The translations under genes were made by a program, and so were the position numbers. This document shows positions 62,372-64,000 of a stretch of 64,000 nt of DNA, piece after piece. How positions within the stretch are numbered: the stretch's first letter is position 1; each line of letters begins with the position of its first letter. The DNA comes from Novosphingobium rosa NBRC 15208. Its GTDB lineage: Bacteria > Pseudomonadota > Alphaproteobacteria > Sphingomonadales > Sphingomonadaceae. Below the pieces are notes generated by a model. That model did no database searches. It was not told where the DNA came from and saw only the letters and a list, made by a program, of their open reading frames with translations. Location of the stretch: contig NZ_BCZE01000022.1 in the NCBI RefSeq assembly GCF_001598555.1, positions 1 through 64,000 of the forward strand, read 5' to 3'.

Positions 62372-63057
62372 GCAGTCGGGTTAGATGCTGCTGAAGTGCT
62401 TTGCGCCCTATCGACCAGCCACGACAACAAGAGGCCGGGCAATAGGAAACCTGAGGTTACGAGGATTCCATGAAGGATATGCGTTGCAGGCTCGGGGAGT
62501 GTTGCGACATGCTTCATGGGGGAAAGCCACGGGGACAGGTTGAAGAACGCCACCGTCATCACCACCAGAGGCCAGGTCAACGACACCCGGCGGGCAGCAA
62601 AATTGCGCCGAGCGATCACGAGCAGCAGCACATCAAAAAGCCCCTCTGCCACCCACGACCACGTGCCCCATTTTCCCCATAGGCCATACCCAATGTGTTC
62701 ACTCGAATGCGGGAAAAGCGCCAGATCGAAATTATGCATCGGCCAGTCGAGGAGAAAATGCGAGAAGGATGCCAGGCCCGCCAGGACAGCGGTCATGCGG
62801 TTGCGCCAGAATAGCGCACCCCAGGCTGCAGACCAAAATGCCGCCATCAACAGCGAGTGGTCCCAATCGATGAACGTCAGGTCGAAGAAAAGATACGGGC
62901 CTGACTTGAGATCCGGTGTGACGAGGTTCGCGCCAAGGACGATGAATAGACCGTCCAATATGTCCAGCCACCCCACGCCGAGCAGAATGGGCCAGCATTT
63001 TACCTTCGGCGCATAGGACTTGATGAGCAGTCCCGCGGCCAAATGACCCGTGTACAT
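62368..63057 (-). CDS. Multi-span membrane protein (YdjM/DUF457-like)
   Basis: 229 residues from ATG 63057 with GAGGAG upstream. About six hydrophobic spans; conserved polar residues in GHLAAGLLIKSY, GVGWLDILDGLF, FIDWDHSLLMAAFWS, SFSHFLLDWPMHNFDLALFP resemble the membrane-bound metal-dependent hydrolase family, which has His and Asp at these places. Activity unknown. Translationally coupled to the TetR gene. Confidence 0.7.
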   Translation of the reverse strand: MYTGHLAAGLLIKSYAPKVKCWPILLGVGWLDILDGLFIVLGANLVTPDLKSGPYLFFDLTFIDWDHSLLMAAFWSAAWGALFWRNRMTAVLAGLASFSHFLLDWPMHNFDLALFPHSSEHIGYGLWGKWGTWSWVAEGLFDVLLLVIARRNFAARRVSLTWPLVVMTVAFFNLSPWLSPMKHVATLPEPATHILHGILVTSGFLLPGLLLSWLVDRAQSTSAASNPTA

Positions 63058-63465
63058 AGCTTCGCTCCTCACATGGCGAGCTGATCTCCTGGGCATCTCG
63101 CACTAACGATACATATGTCTCGATAGGTCTCTTTGAGTCAAGAGTGGGCGGCGCCTGTGGCTGACAGCCGCGAATGTGGTCGGGGCCTACCTTCGTCAGG
63201 CGTAGTTGGTCAGGGCGTTCCAGACTGGCCGCTTGGCTGTCAGCCCTCATGCAACAAGGACGCGTTTCCTGGCGGCTTTGGTCAAGGCGATCCGCTTGAC
63301 CGGTTGGTCGAGGTTTTCCCGTCGCCTGAACATGATTCTGCGGATCGCCCTCAAAATTCCGAGTCGCATGGTCATTTTTTTGAACGCAATATCCTGATTC
63401 TGGGGATGCAGCGCGCAGCCGATCCATGCTTCCTTTGAGCTCTCTCAGTGAGGAGCGAAGCTATG
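63055..63465. repeat. 18-bp inverted repeat pair spanning two gene starts
   Basis: GTGAGGAGCGAAGCTATG occurs on the forward strand at 63448-63465 and on the reverse strand at 63072-63055. In both places it supplies the ribosome site and start codon of the adjacent gene. The identity ends right after ATG. Confidence 0.75.
63058..63462. other. Divergent intergenic region with 18-bp inverted copies
   Basis: 405 bases between the membrane protein gene and the AlpA-like gene, without a convincing coding frame. Both ends carry the same 18-base ribosome-site/start sequence in opposite orientation (see the repeat entry). Promoters for both genes should lie here. Confidence 0.4.
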
Positions 63466-63672
63466 ACCAGCAGCGATCGACCCTTTCTCAACACACGCCA
63501 GGCGAGCTTCTATCTCAGCCTCTCAGTGAGCTCTCTCGAGCGAATGCGGAAGCTGGACGAGGGGCCGATCTATCGGAGGCACGGCTGCGTGATCGTCTAT
63601 CACATCGACGATCTCAACAGCTGGTCCGACGAGAACAGCAGCGCGCGGATGAATGCCCATGGATCGGTGTGA
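63463..63672 (+). CDS. AlpA-like small helix-turn-helix DNA-binding protein
   Basis: 69 residues from ATG 63463 (GAGGAG upstream). RPFLNTRQASFYLSLSVSSLERM followed by DEGPIYRRHGCVIVYHIDDLNSW is the MerR-like HTH_17 fold of AlpA/excisionase proteins, in which the residues after the wing contact DNA. Such proteins precede traF in sphingomonad conjugative elements and help control excision or transfer genes. It overlaps the TraF-like gene by 14 bases. Confidence 0.8.
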   Translation: MTSSDRPFLNTRQASFYLSLSVSSLERMRKLDEGPIYRRHGCVIVYHIDDLNSWSDENSSARMNAHGSV

Positions 63673-64000
63673 ACCCACGACCCGACGGTGGCCGTGCAGT
63701 GATATCGGGCGGCGTTGCGCGGCAGGAGCGGTATTCGTGGGATTGCTCGCCGCTTCGCTCATCCTGACGATTGCGTTGCCCGCCCGACCTCGCCTGGTCT
63801 GGAACGAGACAGCAAGCGCTCCCATTGGCCTCTATTCGGTGAGGGCGGTCGTCTCGATCTCGAAGGGAGAGATGGTGCTGGCCGATATGCCGGCGCCCTG
63901 GCGCGTTCTGGCCGACCAGCGTCACTATATCCCGATCGACGTTCCGCTGATTAAACGGGTCGCCGCTGCGGCAGGAGACAAGGTCTGCGCGTTTGACGAT
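63659..64000 (+). CDS. traF: TraF-like S26 signal peptidase (partial, N-terminal part)
   Basis: An open frame from ATG 63659 runs off the right edge. After a membrane span (VFVGLLAASLILTIALPA) comes WNETASAPIGLYSV, holding the catalytic Ser of conjugation peptidases, then YIPIDVPLIKRVAAAAGDKVC with the catalytic Lys. TraF matures the pilin of conjugative type IV secretion systems. This is the strongest sign that the right part of the window belongs to a conjugative element. Only 114 residues are visible. Confidence 0.85.
   Translation, partial: MDRCEPTTRRWPCSDIGRRCAAGAVFVGLLAASLILTIALPARPRLVWNETASAPIGLYSVRAVVSISKGEMVLADMPAPWRVLADQRHYIPIDVPLIKRVAAAAGDKVCAFDD

Noticed and set aside
1-64000. 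CRISPR arrays, rRNA operons, prophage structural genes, Cas or restriction genes
   Set aside because: Looked for repeated spaced direct repeats and characteristic proteins; none seen.

Overview
The window reads as an alphaproteobacterial chromosome of the sphingomonad type (Novosphingobium/Sphingobium-like). It is GC-rich, starts with a gcrA cell-cycle regulator, carries large TonB-dependent receptors with FecI/FecR partners, has a sphingonodin-like lasso peptide locus, and contains aromatic O-demethylation genes. Positions 1-2110 look like ordinary chromosome: gcrA (cut by the left edge), an ABC-2 permease, hspQ and tRNA-Ser(CGA). A P4-type tyrosine integrase follows the tRNA directly, which is the classic left boundary of an integrated island. 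The right edge holds a small AlpA-like DNA-binding protein and the start of a TraF-like conjugation peptidase. Much or all of 2.1-64 kb may therefore be one mobile island, although no right attachment site was found.

Region 4.1-16.2 kb is a complete lasso peptide system. The forward strand carries an ECF sigma factor, a FecR regulator, a TonB receptor with an STN signalling domain, and a prolyl-oligopeptidase-like lasso isopeptidase. The reverse strand carries a 38-residue precursor (13030-13146), a transglutaminase-like leader peptidase and an asparagine-synthetase-like cyclase. Immediately upstream on the same strand are luxR, luxI, a phytanoyl-CoA dioxygenase-like gene and a GntR regulator, packed with overlapping ends. 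A perfect 18-bp lux-box-like palindrome sits before luxI. The layout suggests that acyl-homoserine-lactone signalling drives lasso production, while the receptor/FecR/sigma arm governs uptake and linearisation.

Region 16.4-20 kb holds a fused MNT-HEPN protein, a second LuxR-type regulator, a secreted SMP-30-like lactonase, possible gene debris, and a 50-residue membrane peptide gene.

Region 20-59.5 kb is a catabolic block with three LysR regulators. It contains vanA, a second Rieske O-demethylase-like oxygenase, formaldehyde dehydrogenase, a tetrahydrofolate methyltransferase/O-demethylase-like protein with purU and folD, an SCP2-type thiolase with a DUF35 partner, two aldehyde dehydrogenases, an enoyl-CoA hydratase, two CoA-transferases, an acyl-CoA dehydrogenase and several short-chain dehydrogenases. 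It also contains a GMC oxidoreductase, a P450 with ferredoxin and reductase, ETF alpha/beta with ETF-quinone oxidoreductase, and a second TonB receptor. Inference: it imports a methoxylated aromatic compound with a side chain, activates and shortens the side chain as CoA esters, oxidises the resulting aldehyde to a vanillate-like acid, and removes the methyl group as formaldehyde or methyl-THF.

Region 59.8-64 kb shows decay and mobility: a GH30 glycosidase remnant split by an IS5-family element, a TetR regulator coupled to a membrane protein gene, and the conjugation-related genes.
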